A DNA stretch of 64,000 nucleotides from an uncultured Bacteroides sp. (GCA_949285075.1 CASDXF010000007.1:38449-102448); one strand, 5' to 3'. Numbered from the stretch's first letter, positions 35,576-48,437 are shown. A program made the numbers and translations. Notes: generated by a model not told the origin, from the letters alone.

Positions 35576-38500
35576 TTATTCCACTTCATTATAATCAAGC
35601 ACAGTCTTCTTGTTCGCCAAGATACGGTCATACTCCTCTTTGGAGCCTACAATAATCTTCTCGAACTCACGCTGACCCGTACCGGCAGGTATCAAGTGAC
35701 CGCAAATCACGTTCTCCTTCATGCCTTCCAACTTATCAACCTTACCATTAATAGCCGCCTCGTTCAGTACCTTAGTCGTCTCTTGGAATGAAGCCGCCGA
35801 CATGAAGCTAGAGGTCTGTAAAGCCGCACGGGTAATACCTTGAAGTATCTGGGTTGAAGTGGCGGGAACCGCGTCTCGCACTTCCACAGGACGCAGGTCT
35901 CGGCGTTTCAACATACTATTTTCATCACGCAACTTACGGGCCGTAACAATCTGTCCCGGCTGCAAGCTCTGCGAATCACCCGCGTCAACAACAACCTTCT
36001 TGCCCCAGATACGGTCATTCTCCTCCATAAACTCAACCTTGTCCACAACTTGTTGTTCCAAGAAACGTGTATCACCGGGCTCGTCAATCTGGACTTTGCG
36101 CATCATCTGACGGACAATAATCTCAAAGTGCTTATCGTTAATCTTCACACCCTGCAAGCGATACACGTCCTGAACCTCGTTCACGATATATTCCTGAACA
36201 GCCGTGGGGCCCTTAATCGCCAAGATGTCGGCGGGAGTGATAGCGCCGTCGGACAACGGAGTACCGGCACGCACGTAGTCGTTCTCCTGCACCAGTATCT
36301 GTTTGGACAAGGCAACCAAATACTTCTTCACCTCGCCCGTCTTCGACGTTACGATAATCTCACGGTTACCGCGCTTTATCTTGCCCATCGTCACCTCGCC
36401 GTCAATTTCAGACACGACAGCCGGATTTGACGGATTGCGCGCCTCGAACAGCTCCGTAACACGAGGAAGACCTCCCGTAATATCTCCGGCCTTACCCACG
36501 GCGCGAGGAATCTTAACGATTACGTCACCGGCCTTCACCTTTTGACCGTTCTCGACAATCACGTGGCCTCCCACCGGCAAGTTGTAGGTACGGATTAACT
36601 CTCCGCTCTCAGACAAGATGTGGACAGAAGGCACCTTCGTCTTATCCTTAGACTCTATGATAATAATCTCGCGAAGACCCGTCGCCTCGTCTGACTCGAC
36701 TTTATAGGTCACATTCTCGATAACACTTTCAAACTCAATCTTACCCGTAGCCTCAGTAATAATCACGGCGTTGAACGGGTCCCACTTGGCAATCAACTTG
36801 CCTTTCTCTACCAAATCGCCGTCTGAAACATACAACGTCGAACCGTAGGGAACATTATGAGTAGAAAGGACGATACCGGTGTTCACATCCACAAAGCGCA
36901 CTTCGGCCAAACGACCCACTACAACCTTAGCGGACTCGCCCATCTCATCTACGATATTCACCGTACGAAGCTCTTCAAACTCCAGACGAGCGTTATTCTT
37001 CGCCACAATGCTCGCGTTAGCCGCGATATTGGCAGCCGTACCACCGGCATGGAAAGTACGCAGAGTCAACTGCGTTCCCGGCTCACCGATAGACTGAGCG
37101 GCGATGACTCCAACGGCCTCGCCCTTCTGAACCATCCGGCTCGTAGCCAAGTTACGGCCATAGCACTTCGCGCAAACGCCCTTCTTCGCCTCGCAGGTCA
37201 ATACCGAACGGATTTCCACGCTTTCTATCGGAGAATCCTGAATCTTCTTTGCAATCTCCTCCGTGATTTCTTCTCCACCGGCGACGATAAGCTCACCCGT
37301 CGTCGGATGAATAATATCATGCACGGAAACACGACCCAAAATACGCTCGTACAGCGTAGCGATGACTTCATCGTTATTCTTCAGGTCTGTGCAAACCAGT
37401 CCGCGAAGCGTACCGCAATCTTCCTCCGTTACAATCACGTCATGAGAAACGTCAACCAAACGGCGAGTCAGATATCCCGCGTCCGCGGTCTTCAAGGCCG
37501 TATCCGCCAAACCTTTACGGGCACCGTGCGTAGAGATGAAATACTCCAACACCGACAAGCCCTCTTTGAAGTTCGACAGAATCGGGTTCTCGATAATCTG
37601 TCCGCCTTCCGCACCCGCTTTCTGCGGCTTAGCCATCAAACCACGCATACCGGACAGCTGACGAATCTGCTCCTTAGAACCACGGGCTCCAGAGTCTAGC
37701 ATCATGTACACGGAATTAAATCCTTGATCATCAGAAGAAATCGTCTTCATCAGGATATTGGACAATTCCGAGTTGACGTGAGTCCATATATCAATAACCT
37801 GATTATAACGCTCGTTATTGGTAATGAATCCCATATTATAGTTATTCACCACCTGCTCAACCTCGTCATAACCCTTTTGCACCAACGCTTCTTTCTCCTT
37901 AGGAATGATAATATCTCCTAAGTTAAACGACAGTCCTCCCTTAAAGGCCATCTGATAACCCAGATTCTTTATACCGTCCAAGAAATCAGCCGCCTTAGCT
38001 ACACCGCAAACCTTAATCACGTTACTAATGATATCGCGCAATGACTTCTTAGAAATAATCTCATTGATGTAACCCGCCTCAGGAGGAACAATCTCATTCA
38101 CAATCACACGGCCTACTGAGGTTTCACGCATCACACTCACAATGTTTCCGTTCTCATCCACATCCTTCACAACAACCTTCACCGGAGCGTGAATGTCAAC
38201 TTTCCCTTCATTGTAGGCGATGAGGGCCTCTTCCGGGCCATAGAAGGTCAGCCCTTCTCCCTTCGCTCCTGAACGGAGTTTAGTGATATAATACAATCCC
38301 AGAACCATATCCTGCGCAGGCACTGTAATCGGCGCGCCATTGGCGGGGTTCAAGATGTTATGCGATTGAAGCATCAGCATTTGCGCCTCAAGAATAGCCT
38401 CGTTGCTCAAAGGCAAGTGAACGGCCATCTGGTCGCCGTCGAAGTCCGCATTAAAGGCGGTACATGCTAACGGGTGCAACTGTATAGCCTTTCCTTCAAT

Positions 38501-39859
38501 CATCTTGGGTTGGAACGCCTGAATACCTAAACGGTGCAGTGTCGGAGCACGGTTTAACAGTACCGGATGACCTTTCATCACATGTTCAAGAATATCCCAG
38601 ATAACAGGTTCCTTTCGGTCTACAATCTTTTTAGCCGACTTCACCGTCTTAACAATTCCGCGCTCAATCAGCTTACGTATAATAAACGGCTTATATAGCT
38701 CCGCCGCCATGAGCTTAGGTATACCGCATTCACCCATCTTCAGCTCAGGGCCAACAACAATAACCGAACGGGCGGAGTAGTCGACACGCTTACCCAACAA
38801 GTTCTGACGGAAACGTCCTTGTTTACCTTTCAAGCTATCCGACAAGGATTTCAAAGGACGATTAGCGTCCGTCTTTACCGCGCTTGACTTACGAGAGTTA
38901 TCAAATAACGAATCTACCGCCTCTTGAAGCATACGCTTCTCATTCCGCAGAATCACTTCAGGAGCCTTGATTTCAATCAGACGCTTCAAGCGATTGTTAC
39001 GGATAATCACACGACGGTAAAGGTCGTTCAAGTCAGACGTAGCAAAGCGGCCACCGTCCAAAGGAACCAACGGACGGAGTTCAGGCGGAATGACAGGCAC
39101 TATCCGCACAATCATCCACTCCGGCTTATTGCGTCCACGAGAAGCGCGGAACGACTCTACTACCTGAAGGCGCTTCAAAGCCTCGTTCTTACGCTGCTGA
39201 GAAGCATCATTGCTTGCGCGGTGGCGAAGTTCGTACGACAAAGCGTCCAAGTCCAAACGCTTAAGCAAGTCATAAATCGCCTCCGCTCCCATCTTGGCGA
39301 TAAACTTATTCGGATCAGAGTCCTCAAGATACTGGTTATCCTTAGGAAGCGTATCTAGAATATCCAGATATTCCTCCTCAGAGAGCAAATCGTATTCAGC
39401 GACTCCGTCTTCACCCTTTACGCCCGGCTGTATGACGATATAACGCTCATAATATATAATAGAATCCAATTTCTTAGTCGGCAGACCAAGCAAGTAACCT
39501 ATCTTGTTCGGAAGAGAACGGAAATACCAGATATGCGCAACCGGAACAACCAACTGGATATGCCCCATCCGCTCACGACGCACCTTCTTCTCCGTAACCT
39601 CAACACCGCAACGGTCGCACACGATTCCTTTATAACGGATGCGCTTATACTTTCCGCAATGACATTCGTAATCCTTAACAGGACCGAAAATACGCTCGCA
39701 GAACAAACCGTCACGTTCCGGCTTGTAAGTACGGTAATTGATGGTCTCAGGCTTCAATACTTCACCACTCGAATTCTCCAGAATCTCTTCAGGAGAAGCT
39801 AATCCAATTGATATCTTCGAGAAATTGCTTTTTGCCTTATTTTCTTTTCTAAAAGCCAT
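35576..39859 (-). CDS. rpoC: RNA polymerase beta-prime subunit
   Basis: 1427 residues, the usual Bacteroidetes length. N-terminal zinc ribbon ([20 protein letters not shown]), clamp helices ([20 protein letters not shown]), the Mg2+-binding catalytic loop [14 protein letters not shown] at about residue 460, bridge helix and trigger loop ([20 protein letters not shown]), and the second zinc site ([13 protein letters not shown]). Downstream of rpoB by 103 bp, an unusually long gap carrying a 9-bp inverted repeat. Confidence 0.99.
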   Translation of the reverse strand: MAFRKENKAKSNFSKISIGLASPEEILENSSGEVLKPETINYRTYKPERDGLFCERIFGPVKDYECHCGKYKRIRYKGIVCDRCGVEVTEKKVRRERMGHIQLVVPVAHIWYFRSLPNKIGYLLGLPTKKLDSIIYYERYIVIQPGVKGEDGVAEYDLLSEEEYLDILDTLPKDNQYLEDSDPNKFIAKMGAEAIYDLLKRLDLDALSYELRHRASNDASQQRKNEALKRLQVVESFRASRGRNKPEWMIVRIVPVIPPELRPLVPLDGGRFATSDLNDLYRRVIIRNNRLKRLIEIKAPEVILRNEKRMLQEAVDSLFDNSRKSSAVKTDANRPLKSLSDSLKGKQGRFRQNLLGKRVDYSARSVIVVGPELKMGECGIPKLMAAELYKPFIIRKLIERGIVKTVKSAKKIVDRKEPVIWDILEHVMKGHPVLLNRAPTLHRLGIQAFQPKMIEGKAIQLHPLACTAFNADFDGDQMAVHLPLSNEAILEAQMLMLQSHNILNPANGAPITVPAQDMVLGLYYITKLRSGAKGEGLTFYGPEEALIAYNEGKVDIHAPVKVVVKDVDENGNIVSVMRETSVGRVIVNEIVPPEAGYINEIISKKSLRDIISNVIKVCGVAKAADFLDGIKNLGYQMAFKGGLSFNLGDIIIPKEKEALVQKGYDEVEQVVNNYNMGFITNNERYNQVIDIWTHVNSELSNILMKTISSDDQGFNSVYMMLDSGARGSKEQIRQLSGMRGLMAKPQKAGAEGGQIIENPILSNFKEGLSVLEYFISTHGARKGLADTALKTADAGYLTRRLVDVSHDVIVTEEDCGTLRGLVCTDLKNNDEVIATLYERILGRVSVHDIIHPTTGELIVAGGEEITEEIAKKIQDSPIESVEIRSVLTCEAKKGVCAKCYGRNLATSRMVQKGEAVGVIAAQSIGEPGTQLTLRTFHAGGTAANIAANASIVAKNNARLEFEELRTVNIVDEMGESAKVVVGRLAEVRFVDVNTGIVLSTHNVPYGSTLYVSDGDLVEKGKLIAKWDPFNAVIITEATGKIEFESVIENVTYKVESDEATGLREIIIIESKDKTKVPSVHILSESGELIRTYNLPVGGHVIVENGQKVKAGDVIVKIPRAVGKAGDITGGLPRVTELFEARNPSNPAVVSEIDGEVTMGKIKRGNREIIVTSKTGEVKKYLVALSKQILVQENDYVRAGTPLSDGAITPADILAIKGPTAVQEYIVNEVQDVYRLQGVKINDKHFEIIVRQMMRKVQIDEPGDTRFLEQQVVDKVEFMEENDRIWGKKVVVDAGDSQSLQPGQIVTARKLRDENSMLKRRDLRPVEVRDAVPATSTQILQGITRAALQTSSFMSAASFQETTKVLNEAAINGKVDKLEGMKENVICGHLIPAGTGQREFEKIIVGSKEEYDRILANKKTVLDYNEVE

Positions 39860-39901
39860 ACTCTTTATTTAATGAAAGTGGAATATTAAAGATAAAAATC
39901 A

Positions 39902-39951
39902 AAAGTTGAGAACTGAAAGTCAAAAGGTATAACTATTCAATCCTCAACTTT
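39902..39951 (-). promoter_or_regulatory. Inverted repeat in the rpoB-rpoC spacer
   Basis: AAAGTTGAG (39902-39910) and CTCAACTTT (39943-39951) form a 9-bp stem with a 32-nt loop in the transcript. It could be a processing or stabilising hairpin; no T-tract follows, so it is not a classical terminator. Confidence 0.35.
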
Positions 39952-39962
39952 CAATTTATTAA

Positions 39963-42900
39963 TTATTCAAGATTGATACTCAATCCTAAACCTCTTAACT
40001 CGTGCAACAGCACGTTCAAAGATTCCGGAATACCCGGTTGCGGCATAGGTTCTCCCTTTACTATCGCCTCATAAGCCTTTGAACGGCCTACCACATCGTC
40101 AGACTTGATTGTCAGAATCTCCTGCAAGATATGAGCGGCTCCGAAGCCTTCGAGAGCCCAAACCTCCATTTCTCCAAAGCGTTGGCCTCCGAACTGCGCC
40201 TTACCACCGAGCGGCTGCTGAGTAATCAATGAGTACGGGCCAATAGAACGGGCGTGCATCTTATCTTCAACCATGTGGCCCAACTTCAACATATAGGTCA
40301 CACCGACAGTCGCGGGTTGGTCAAACCGCTCACCCGTACCGCCATCATAAAGATAAGTCTTACAGTAACGGGGAAGTCCCGCTTTGTCCGTCCACTTATC
40401 CAAATCCTCCATTGTCGCTCCGTCAAAGATAGGAGTCGCGAATTTCACGCCTAACGTCTTACCCGCACGGCCTAACACCGCCTCGAAAATCTGACCGATA
40501 TTCATACGGGAAGGCACACCCAACGGATTCAAGACAATATCAACCGGAGTTCCGTCTGCCAAGAAAGGCATATCCTCCTGTCTAACGACACGAGACACAA
40601 TACCCTTATTACCGTGACGACCGGCCATCTTATCACCCACGCCAATCTTACGCTTCTTCGCAATGTATACTTTAGCCATCTGAATGATTCCTGCCGGAAG
40701 CTCGTCACCAATCGTAATAGCAAACTTCTTACGCTTCAGCTCCGCATCCAACTCCTTATATTTCTTGATATAATTCATCACCAAGTCGCGGATCATGTCA
40801 TTCGTATGCTCATCGGCAGTCCATCCGCTCAACTGAATAGCGGTAAAGTCAAGCGAGTCAAAATTCGACGGAGCAAACTTGGTCCCCTTCGCTATGACTT
40901 CCGTACCTAAATAGTCCTTTACTCCCTGAGAAAGTTTCCCCTCAGTAAGAATCATCAACTTCTTCACCAAAACTCGTTTCAACTCGCTAGCCTTTACTTC
41001 AAACTCCTCATCAATTTTAGGAAGCAGCGCTTTATCGGCTAACTTTGAGCTGCGATTTTTAATCACACGTGAAAATAATTTCTTACCAATAACAACACCT
41101 TTTAAAGAAGGAGAAGCTTTTAAAGACGCATCTTTAACATCACCCGCCTTATCACCAAAAATGGCACGAAGCAACTTTTCTTCTGGAGAGGGATCCGATT
41201 CTCCTTTAGGAGTAATCTTACCAATCATGATATCACCCGGCTCGATGCGGGCACCAACTCTAACAATACCGTTCTCATCCAAATCCTTCGTCGCTTCTTC
41301 ACTAACGTTTGGTATATCAGATGTTAGTTCTTCCATACCGCGCTTCGTTTCGCGAACCTCTAGCGAGTATTCTTCTACATGTACAGACGTCAACAAATCC
41401 TCACGGACTACACGCTCATTCAAAACGATGGCATCCTCATAATTATAGCCTTTCCACGGCATGTAAGCAACCAACAAGTTCTTGCCCAAAGCTAATTCTC
41501 CATTCTCTGTAGAATAGCCTTCCGTTAAGATATCGCCTTTCTTCACCCGCTGCCCCTTGTCACATATCGGCCGCAAATCTATAGTCATATTTTGATTCGT
41601 CTTACGGAACTTGGGAATCTTATATTCTTTTAAAGCAGGCTCAAAACTTACAAATTCTTCATCTTCTGTCCGATCATAAAGAATACGAATTGTTGTAGCA
41701 TCTACAAAATCAATGACTCCGTCTCCTTCTGCCGTAATCTGAGTTCGCGAATCTCTTACCAACTGACGCTCAATACCAGTTCCAACAATCGGAGCTTCAC
41801 TTCTCAACAATGGAACAGCTTGACGCATCATGTTTGATCCCATCAACGCACGGTTCGCATCATCATGTTCCAAAAAGGGAATCAACGAAGCCGCAATAGA
41901 AGCTATCTGCTGCGGTGAAACGTCCATCAAATTCACCTCCGAAGGATCTACCACAGGAAAATCCGCATCCTGACGCGCTTTCACTTTATTTCGCACAAAA
42001 GTTCCATCATCATTTAAAGGCGCATTTCCTTGAGCTATAACCTTTCCTTCTTCTTCTTCCGCAGACAAATAAACTAGCCCCTCATCAGAAAGATCCACTT
42101 TCCCATTTTCTACCTTTCGATAAGGAGTCTCTATAAAACCTAAATTATTAATCTTGGCAAACACACACAACGAGGAAATCAAGCCAATATTTGGCCCTTC
42201 CGGAGTTTCAATTGGGCATAGACGACCATAATGCGTATAATGGACATCACGCACCTCAAATCCGGCGCGCTCACGCGATAATCCACCTGGACCAAGCGCC
42301 GACATACGACGTTTATGAGTAATCTCCGCCAACGGATTTGTCTGATCCATGAACTGGGACAGCGCATTCGTACCAAAGAAAGAATTAATAACAGAAGAGA
42401 TGGTTTTTGCATTAATCAGGTCTATTGGAGTAAACACCTCATTATCACGAACATTCATGCGCTCACGTATTGTACGCGACATTCGAGCTAAACCTATGGC
42501 AAACTGATTAGAAAGCTGCTCTCCCACTGTACGTACACGACGATTACTCAAGTGGTCTATATCATCTACATCCGCTTTCGAGTTAATCAATTCTATCAAG
42601 TATTTGATAATTTCAATAATGTCCTCTTTTGTTAAAACGCGCACATCCATATCTGTCGCTAAATTCAATTTCTTATTAATCCTATAGCGACCTACCTCAC
42701 CTAAATCATAGCGTTTTTCTGAAAAGAACAAGTTATTAATAACCTCACGCGCGCTCGCATCGTCTGCCGGATCGGCATTACGCAATTGACGATAGATATA
42801 CAGCACCGCTTCCTTCTCCGAGTTACTCGGATCTTTTTGCAGTGTATTATATATAATAGAAAAATCAGATTGGTTCGGTTCTTCTTTATGAAGAAGAATA

Positions 42901-43775
42901 TTCTGAACTCCTGATTCTAGAATCTCATTAATGTGCTCTTCCTCCAACACAGTTTCACGATCGATTATAACTTCGTTACGTTCGATAGAAACCACTTCAC
43001 CGGTATCCTCGTCTACAAAATCTTCAATCCATGTCTTCAAGACACGAGCAGCTAATTTACGCCCCAATACCTTTTTCAGGTTCGTCTTCGTGACCTTTAC
43101 GTCCTCCGCCAAATTGAAAATTTCAAGGATATCCTTATCATTTTCAAAGCCTATAGCCCGCAATAATGTCGTAACCGGCAATTTCTTCTTACGGTCAATA
43201 TAAGCATACATCACATTATTAATATCCGTAGCAAATTCAATCCACGAGCCTTTAAATGGAATAATACGAGCCGAATAAAGCTTAGTCCCATTAGCGTGTA
43301 TACTCTGCCCAAAAAATACTCCCGGAGAACGGTGCAACTGTGAAACGACAACACGTTCTGCTCCATTAATAACAAAAGTTGCCTTATCCGTCATATATGG
43401 AATAGGTCCGAGAAACACATCCTGAATCACAGTATCAAAATCCTCATGGTCAGGATCTGTACAATACAACTTCAGCTTAGCCTTTAAAGGAACGCTATAA
43501 GTGAGCCCTCGCTCTATACAATCATCTATAGTATAACGCGGCGGATCAATATAATAGTCTAAAAACTCAAGAACGAAATTGTTCCTCGTATCGGCAATAG
43601 GGAAGTTTTCAGCAAATACCTTATACAAACCCTCATTCTTACGCTTTTCAGGAGGAGTGTCTAATTGCAGGAAGTCTTGAAATGACTTCAATTGCACTTC
43701 CAAGAAATCCGGATACTCCAAAGGATTCTTAGTTGAAGCAAAATTAACTCTTTGATTTACAATATTTGAAGACAT
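39963..43775 (-). CDS. rpoB: RNA polymerase beta subunit
   Basis: 1270 residues. Rifampicin pocket [18 protein letters not shown] and [20 protein letters not shown] looks like the sensitive form (Gln, Asp, His, Arg and Ser of the resistance cluster are all present). Other blocks: [35 protein letters not shown] and the C-terminal [20 protein letters not shown] shared with all bacterial RpoB. Transcribed after rplL through an attenuator-like hairpin. Confidence 0.99.
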   Translation of the reverse strand: MSSNIVNQRVNFASTKNPLEYPDFLEVQLKSFQDFLQLDTPPEKRKNEGLYKVFAENFPIADTRNNFVLEFLDYYIDPPRYTIDDCIERGLTYSVPLKAKLKLYCTDPDHEDFDTVIQDVFLGPIPYMTDKATFVINGAERVVVSQLHRSPGVFFGQSIHANGTKLYSARIIPFKGSWIEFATDINNVMYAYIDRKKKLPVTTLLRAIGFENDKDILEIFNLAEDVKVTKTNLKKVLGRKLAARVLKTWIEDFVDEDTGEVVSIERNEVIIDRETVLEEEHINEILESGVQNILLHKEEPNQSDFSIIYNTLQKDPSNSEKEAVLYIYRQLRNADPADDASAREVINNLFFSEKRYDLGEVGRYRINKKLNLATDMDVRVLTKEDIIEIIKYLIELINSKADVDDIDHLSNRRVRTVGEQLSNQFAIGLARMSRTIRERMNVRDNEVFTPIDLINAKTISSVINSFFGTNALSQFMDQTNPLAEITHKRRMSALGPGGLSRERAGFEVRDVHYTHYGRLCPIETPEGPNIGLISSLCVFAKINNLGFIETPYRKVENGKVDLSDEGLVYLSAEEEEGKVIAQGNAPLNDDGTFVRNKVKARQDADFPVVDPSEVNLMDVSPQQIASIAASLIPFLEHDDANRALMGSNMMRQAVPLLRSEAPIVGTGIERQLVRDSRTQITAEGDGVIDFVDATTIRILYDRTEDEEFVSFEPALKEYKIPKFRKTNQNMTIDLRPICDKGQRVKKGDILTEGYSTENGELALGKNLLVAYMPWKGYNYEDAIVLNERVVREDLLTSVHVEEYSLEVRETKRGMEELTSDIPNVSEEATKDLDENGIVRVGARIEPGDIMIGKITPKGESDPSPEEKLLRAIFGDKAGDVKDASLKASPSLKGVVIGKKLFSRVIKNRSSKLADKALLPKIDEEFEVKASELKRVLVKKLMILTEGKLSQGVKDYLGTEVIAKGTKFAPSNFDSLDFTAIQLSGWTADEHTNDMIRDLVMNYIKKYKELDAELKRKKFAITIGDELPAGIIQMAKVYIAKKRKIGVGDKMAGRHGNKGIVSRVVRQEDMPFLADGTPVDIVLNPLGVPSRMNIGQIFEAVLGRAGKTLGVKFATPIFDGATMEDLDKWTDKAGLPRYCKTYLYDGGTGERFDQPATVGVTYMLKLGHMVEDKMHARSIGPYSLITQQPLGGKAQFGGQRFGEMEVWALEGFGAAHILQEILTIKSDDVVGRSKAYEAIVKGEPMPQPGIPESLNVLLHELRGLGLSINLE

Positions 43776-43821
43776 CTGTCAATGAATTTGGAGAACTTAA
43801 TTTTAAATATATACACAAAAA

Positions 43822-43854
43822 GGTTAAGAATCCTCTTGTGAAGGATTCCTAACC
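43822..43854 (-). terminator. Attenuator between rplL and rpoB
   Basis: GGTTAAGAATCC / GGATTCCTAACC with one mismatch and a 9-nt loop; on the minus strand it is followed by TTTTTGTGTATAT. A partial terminator at this place adjusts RNAP to ribosomal protein levels in E. coli; the same is likely here. Confidence 0.7.
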
Positions 43855-43879
43855 GAATTACCTGACAAACAGGCCAATG

Positions 43880-44257
43880 TTATTTAAGTTCAACTTCAGC
43901 TCCAGCTTCTTCCAATGTTTTCTTCAATGATTCTGCTTCGTCTTTAGCTAAACCTTCTTTTAATGTGCTAGGAGCAGCGTCTACCAAATCCTTAGCCTCT
44001 TTCAAGCCAAGTCCACAAGCTTCCTTCACAGCCTTAACAACCTGAAGTTTAGCAGCTCCGGCACTCTTCAATACAAGGTCAAAAGAGGTCTTCTCTTCCG
44101 CAGCGGCTGCACCGCCAACGGCCGGACCAGCAGCAACAGCAACAGCTGCAGCAGCAGGCTCAATACCATACTCTTCTTTAAGAATAGTCGCAAGTTCATT
44201 AACTTCTTTTACTGTCAAGTTAACTAATTGTTCTGCAAAAGCTTTCAAATCTGCCAT
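43880..44257 (-). CDS. rplL: 50S ribosomal protein L7/L12
   Basis: 125 residues; the multimeric stalk protein that recruits translation GTPases. N-terminal dimerisation region ([20 protein letters not shown]), Ala/Gly-rich hinge ([20 protein letters not shown]), C-terminal domain with [20 protein letters not shown] and [12 protein letters not shown]. 46 bp after rplJ. Confidence 0.98.
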   Translation of the reverse strand: MADLKAFAEQLVNLTVKEVNELATILKEEYGIEPAAAAVAVAAGPAVGGAAAAEEKTSFDLVLKSAGAAKLQVVKAVKEACGLGLKEAKDLVDAAPSTLKEGLAKDEAESLKKTLEEAGAEVELK

Positions 44258-44303
44258 TTTATTACGATTTTTAATTGTTTAAATACTAATTGATTTTTGA
44301 AAT

Positions 44304-44822
44304 TTATTCGGTTCTCTCTCCCAAAGTTTTAAGAACTCCATGAAGAGTATTTCCACCTGACTGAAGAGCAGAGATAACATTCTTGGCCGGAGATTGCAAC
44401 AAAGCCACAATATCGCCAATAACCTCATTCTTGCTCTTAATAGCGACAAGCGTATCTAACTGGTCGGCACCAACATAGAAACTCTCTTCCGCATAAGCAG
44501 CCTTTAGCCCGGGAATACCATCCTTCGCCTTGTCCTTAATCAGTTTAGCCGGCACATTTGCCGTATTACAAAACATTACGGCAGTAGTACCTTTCAAGCA
44601 AGAATAAAGAGGCGAAAAATCCACATCCAAACTTTCTAACGCCTTATGAAGCAATGTGTTCTTTACCATCATCAACTTGATATTGGCCTTAAAACACTCT
44701 CTTCTTAGCGCAGTCGTATCAACCGCATTCATTGCGGTAACATCAACCAAATAGAAGTGGCCATATTCCTTAACAGTAGCGGCTATTTGCTCTATAATCG
44801 TACTTTTATCTTCCTTTCTCAT
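44304..44822 (-). CDS. rplJ: 50S ribosomal protein L10
   Basis: 172 residues; stalk base carrying L7/L12 dimers. Blocks MRKEDKSTIIEQIAATVKEY, DTTALRRECFKANIKLMMVK, NTLLHKALE and ALQSPAKNVISALQSG-type LLQSPAKNVISALQSGGN before the C-terminal helix that holds L12. 15 bp after rplA. Confidence 0.97.
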   Translation of the reverse strand: MRKEDKSTIIEQIAATVKEYGHFYLVDVTAMNAVDTTALRRECFKANIKLMMVKNTLLHKALESLDVDFSPLYSCLKGTTAVMFCNTANVPAKLIKDKAKDGIPGLKAAYAEESFYVGADQLDTLVAIKSKNEVIGDIVALLQSPAKNVISALQSGGNTLHGVLKTLGERTE

Positions 44823-44837
44823 TTTCTGTCTGTTTTA

Positions 44838-45536
44838 TTAGATTTCATCTACCGATTTAGGGTCTATCTTAATACCCATACTCATTGTACTAGAAAGATA
44901 AATACTCTTAATATACGTACCCTTTGCTGCCGCCGGTTTCATCTTTATCAGCGTGGAAATAAATTCCTTCGCATTATCACGAATTTGTTCCGCTGTAAAT
45001 GACACCTTGCCGACTGAAGTATGAACAATACCACTCTTGTCAACCTTAAAGTCAATCTTACCTTGTTTTACTTCTTTAACAGCTTTTGCTACGTCCATAG
45101 TTACAGTACCGCTCTTCGGATTAGGCATCAATCCACGAGGACCCAGTATACGGCCAAGCGCACCGATCTTACCCATAATAGACGGCATAGTAATGATTAC
45201 ATCAACATCCGTCCATCCACCTTTAATTTTCTCAACATATTCGTCAAGACCAACATAATCAGCTCCAGCTTCTTTTGCAGCAGTTTCAACATCCGGCGTA
45301 CAAAGGACTAACACCCTTATTTGCTTTCCCGTTCCATGAGGAAGTGAAACGACACCTCTCACCATCTGGTTGGCTTTCCTCGGGTCGACCCCTAACCGTA
45401 CATCCACATCAACAGAAGCGTCAAACTTCGTATAAGAAATTTCTTTCACCAAAGCTGAGGCTTCTTTCAGCGTGTACGCTTTTCCTGCTTCAATTTTCTC
45501 TGCAGCCAACTTTTGATTTTTTGTCAGTTTACCCAT
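44838..45536 (-). CDS. rplA: 50S ribosomal protein L1
   Basis: 232 residues; mobile L1 stalk that moves E-site tRNA, and autoregulator of the L11 operon in E. coli. Blocks [59 protein letters not shown] and the ending [18 protein letters not shown]. Between rplK and rplJ. Confidence 0.98.
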   Translation of the reverse strand: MGKLTKNQKLAAEKIEAGKAYTLKEASALVKEISYTKFDASVDVDVRLGVDPRKANQMVRGVVSLPHGTGKQIRVLVLCTPDVETAAKEAGADYVGLDEYVEKIKGGWTDVDVIITMPSIMGKIGALGRILGPRGLMPNPKSGTVTMDVAKAVKEVKQGKIDFKVDKSGIVHTSVGKVSFTAEQIRDNAKEFISTLIKMKPAAAKGTYIKSIYLSSTMSMGIKIDPKSVDEI

Positions 45537-45551
45537 TACAATTGAAGTTTA

Positions 45552-45995
45552 TTAATTATTAACCGGAAAATCTCCCTTTATGGCGATACCCATGCTTCTA
45601 GCCGTACCCGCAACCATCTTCATAGCCGCATCCAACGTAAAGCAATTCAAGTCCACCATCTTATCTTGAGCAATCGTACGGACTTGATCCCACGTCAATT
45701 CAGCGATTTTTTTCCGATTGGGCTCAGCGGATCCACTTTTCACCTTCGCAACCTCAAGCAGCTGAATCGCAACGGGAGGAGTCTTGATTACAAAATCGAA
45801 AGACTTATCCGTATAGTAAGTAATAATAACAGGCAAAACCTTACCTGCCTTGTCTTGGGTTCTGGCATTGAATTGCTTGCAAAACTCCATGATGTTAATA
45901 CCTTTGGAACCCAAAGCAGGTCCTACAGGGGGTGATGGATTTGCAGCGCCTCCTTTAATCTGTAATTTGATTAGTCCAGCAACTTCTTTAGCCAT
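45552..45995 (-). CDS. rplK: 50S ribosomal protein L11
   Basis: 147 residues; GTPase-associated centre and RelA sensing of starvation. Blocks [40 protein letters not shown] and [20 protein letters not shown]. The two prolines of the thiostrepton site are present. 61 bp after nusG. Confidence 0.98.
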   Translation of the reverse strand: MAKEVAGLIKLQIKGGAANPSPPVGPALGSKGINIMEFCKQFNARTQDKAGKVLPVIITYYTDKSFDFVIKTPPVAIQLLEVAKVKSGSAEPNRKKIAELTWDQVRTIAQDKMVDLNCFTLDAAMKMVAGTARSMGIAIKGDFPVNN

Positions 45996-46056
45996 TTTTT
46001 AAATTGATTTATAATAACATTAAATAAAAGAATAACAGGCTGTAACAAAAATCCGA

Positions 46057-46599
46057 TTATTCTTTCTCCACTTGCATAAAGCCCAATTCGAGCGGAGTTT
46101 TACGCCCGAATATCTTTACCATAACCTTCAGTTTCTTTTTCTCGTTATTCACTTCTTCAATGATACCGCTGAATCCACTAAAAGGCCCAAAAGTAACTTT
46201 CACCGCTTCACCTACCACATAAGGAATGTTAAGTTCATCCCCCATCTCCTGCAGTTCATCCACAGTGCCAAGTATACGATTCACCTCCGACTGTCTAAGG
46301 GGAACCGGTTTATCAGAACCTCCCAAAAAGCCGATGACATTTGGAGTATTGCGCAAGCGATGAGTCACCTCACCAACCAACGCAGCTTCCACCAAAACGT
46401 ATCCCGGAAGATAGCTTCTCTCTTTCACAACCTTTTTACCGTTGCGAACTTGATACACCTTTTCCGTAGGAATCAATACCTGAGATACATATTCACCAAG
46501 ATCACTGTTCTTGATGTCAGCTTCAAGATACTCTTTAACCTTAGCTTCTTTTCCGCTAATAGCACGCAACACGTACCATTTTCTTTCCACCTCAGCCAT
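46057..46599 (-). CDS. nusG: Transcription antitermination factor NusG
   Basis: 180 residues. NGN domain at about 5-110 (RKWYVLRAISGKEAKVKEYL, RSYLPGYVLVEAALVGEVTH, VIGFLGGSDKPVPL) and C-terminal KOW domain (GEAVKVTFGPFSGFSGIIEE, ELGFMQVEKE). Binds RNAP clamp and couples to Rho or S10. 16 bp after secE. Confidence 0.97.
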   Translation of the reverse strand: MAEVERKWYVLRAISGKEAKVKEYLEADIKNSDLGEYVSQVLIPTEKVYQVRNGKKVVKERSYLPGYVLVEAALVGEVTHRLRNTPNVIGFLGGSDKPVPLRQSEVNRILGTVDELQEMGDELNIPYVVGEAVKVTFGPFSGFSGIIEEVNNEKKKLKVMVKIFGRKTPLELGFMQVEKE

Positions 46600-46615
46600 T
46601 AGTCAATTCCCGTTT

Positions 46616-46807
46616 TTAATGTGGATAAACGATTTTCTCCATGAAGTTCTGGAAACAGACATCCATACCCCACACCACCAATGCGATTAGTAGGGAAGCA
46701 TATAAAACAACTACCGCACTGTTAGCCAACTCGGAGTATGTAGGCCACGAAACTTTATGAACAAGCTCGTCGTAAGACTCTTTAATATAAGATACTATTC
46801 TCTTCAT
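46616..46807 (-). CDS. secE: Preprotein translocase subunit SecE
   Basis: 63 residues from MKRIVSYIKESYDELVHKVS; the longer open frame reads into the tRNA-Trp gene and is not real. Amphipathic helix with KVSWPTYSEL, then one TM helix (AVVVLYASLLIALVVWGMD): the single-TM form that clamps SecY. Encoded in the usual position before nusG. Confidence 0.95.
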   Translation of the reverse strand: MKRIVSYIKESYDELVHKVSWPTYSELANSAVVVLYASLLIALVVWGMDVCFQNFMEKIVYPH

Positions 46808-46821
46808 TTCTATAATATTGG

Positions 46822-46894
46822 CACGGGAGGAGAGGCTCGAACTCCCGACACCCGGTTTTGGAGACCGGTGCTCTACCAACTGAGCTACTCCCGT
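46822..46894 (-). tRNA. tRNA-Trp (CCA)
   Basis: 73-nt cloverleaf: acceptor ACGGGAG/CTCCCGT, D arm with GCTCAGTTGGTAGAGC, anticodon loop CTCCAAA (anticodon CCA), T arm TCGGGAGTTCGAGCCTCTC-like with GTTCGA. CCA is not encoded. Between tuf and secE, as in E. coli-type clusters. Confidence 0.95.
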
Positions 46895-46914
46895 TCGTAT
46901 TGTATGTTCAATCA

Positions 46915-46937
46915 GTTCCGGACTTTCCGTCCGGAAC
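46915..46937 (-). promoter_or_regulatory. Hairpin between tuf and tRNA-Trp
   Basis: GTTCCGGAC / GTCCGGAAC perfect 9-bp stem with a 5-nt loop, 20 bp after the tuf stop. No T-tract follows, so it looks more like an mRNA-end stabiliser or RNase processing signal than a terminator. Confidence 0.45.
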
Positions 46938-46956
46938 CGATCGAACATATCATATA

Positions 46957-48141
46957 TTAGTCAAGAATTTCTGTAATCTGACCAGCGCCAACTGTACGTC
47001 CACCCTCACGGATAGCGAAACGAAGACCTACGTTCAACGCAACCGGATAAATCAGCTCTACTTGAATAGTAACGTTATCACCCGGCATTACCATTTCAGT
47101 TCCTTCCGGCAAAGTGATTTCACCTGTACAGTCCATAGTACGCAGATAGAACTGAGGACGATACTTATTATGGAACGGAGTATGACGTCCACCTTCCTCT
47201 TTCTTCAAGATATAAACCTCAGCTTTGAATTTAGAGTGCGGCTTAATCTGGCCCGGCTTACAAAGCACCATACCACGTTTCACTTCATTCTTATCGATAC
47301 CGCGGAGAAGCAGACCAACGTTATCACCAGCCTCACCTTCATCCAACAGCTTACGGAACATCTCAACACCTGTAACCACAGATTTCTTATCTTCGCCCAA
47401 GCCGAGGATTTCCACTTCATCACCTACATGAATAACACCAGTCTCGATACGACCCGTAGCAACCGTACCACGTCCTGTGATAGAGAACACGTCCTCAACA
47501 GGCATCAAGAACGGTTTATCAATATCGCGCGGAGGCAGCGGAATCCAAGTATCAACCGCGTCCATCAATTCCATTACTTTCTCTTCCCACTTAGCAACGC
47601 CATTCAATGCGCCAAGAGCAGAACCGCGAATAATAGGAGTATTGTCACCGTCGAAATCATAGAATGAAAGCAGTTCTCTCATTTCCATCTCAACAAGTTC
47701 CAACATTTCCTCATCGTCTACCATATCGCACTTATTCAAAAATACAACCAGACGAGGAACGTTTACCTGACGGGCCAACAAGATGTGCTCGCGAGTCTGA
47801 GGCATCGGACCGTCTGTAGCAGCGACTACGATGATTGCGCCATCCATCTGAGCGGCACCCGTTACCATGTTCTTCACATAGTCAGCGTGTCCCGGACAGT
47901 CAACGTGAGCGTAGTGACGGTTTGCGGTTTCATACTCAACGTGTGAAGTATTAATAGTAATACCTCTTTCTTTCTCCTCAGGAGCGTTATCAATCTGATC
48001 GAAAGACTTAACTTCAGAAAGACCTTTCTTCGCCAACACTGTAGTGATAGCAGCCGTCAATGTTGTCTTACCGTGGTCTACGTGACCGATTGTACCAATA
48101 TTTACGTGCGGTTTGGTACGTTCAAATTTCTCTTTAGCCAT
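46957..48141 (-). CDS. tuf: Elongation factor Tu
   Basis: 394 residues. GTPase delivering aminoacyl-tRNA. G1 [17 protein letters not shown]3 [21 protein letters not shown]4 [10 protein letters not shown], then domains II ([20 protein letters not shown]) and III ([39 protein letters not shown]). Lies between the four-tRNA block and tRNA-Trp; the only tuf copy visible here. Confidence 0.99.
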   Translation of the reverse strand: MAKEKFERTKPHVNIGTIGHVDHGKTTLTAAITTVLAKKGLSEVKSFDQIDNAPEEKERGITINTSHVEYETANRHYAHVDCPGHADYVKNMVTGAAQMDGAIIVVAATDGPMPQTREHILLARQVNVPRLVVFLNKCDMVDDEEMLELVEMEMRELLSFYDFDGDNTPIIRGSALGALNGVAKWEEKVMELMDAVDTWIPLPPRDIDKPFLMPVEDVFSITGRGTVATGRIETGVIHVGDEVEILGLGEDKKSVVTGVEMFRKLLDEGEAGDNVGLLLRGIDKNEVKRGMVLCKPGQIKPHSKFKAEVYILKKEEGGRHTPFHNKYRPQFYLRTMDCTGEITLPEGTEMVMPGDNVTIQVELIYPVALNVGLRFAIREGGRTVGAGQITEILD

Positions 48142-48190
48142 AGCTTTACTTGTTATTTATTTGATTAATAATCAGCTTTCACAACTTTTG

Positions 48191-48262
<72 letters not shown>

Positions 48263-48273
48263 ATTAAAAAGAG

Positions 48274-48346
48274 AGCGGAAGACGGGACTCAAACCCGCGA
48301 CCCTCAGCTTGGAAGGCTAATGCTCTATCAACTGAGCTACTTCCGC
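48274..48346 (-). tRNA. tRNA-Gly (TCC)
   Basis: 73-nt cloverleaf: acceptor GCGGAAG/CTTCCGC, anticodon arm TTAGC-CTTCCAA-GCTGA (anticodon TCC), T arm with GTTTGAG. CCA not encoded. Confidence 0.95.
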
Positions 48347-48354
48347 AATTAGCG

Positions 48355-48437
48355 TGGGCAAAGATGGATTCGAACCACCGAAGGCGTAAGCCAGCAGATT
48401 TACAGTCTGCCCCATTTGGCCACTCTGGTATTTGCCC
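48355..48437 (-). tRNA. tRNA-Tyr (GTA)
   Basis: 83-nt class II tRNA with a long variable arm (GGCTTACGCCTTC region): acceptor GGGCAAA/TTTGCCC, anticodon arm GCAGA-CTGTAAA-TCTGC (anticodon GTA). CCA not encoded. Confidence 0.95.

Noticed and set aside
36857-37699. 280-residue plus-strand frame inside rpoC
   Set aside because: Antisense shadow of a universally conserved gene.
46808-46948. N-terminal extension of SecE
   Set aside because: It translates the tRNA-Trp gene; the family start is MKRIVSY at 46807.
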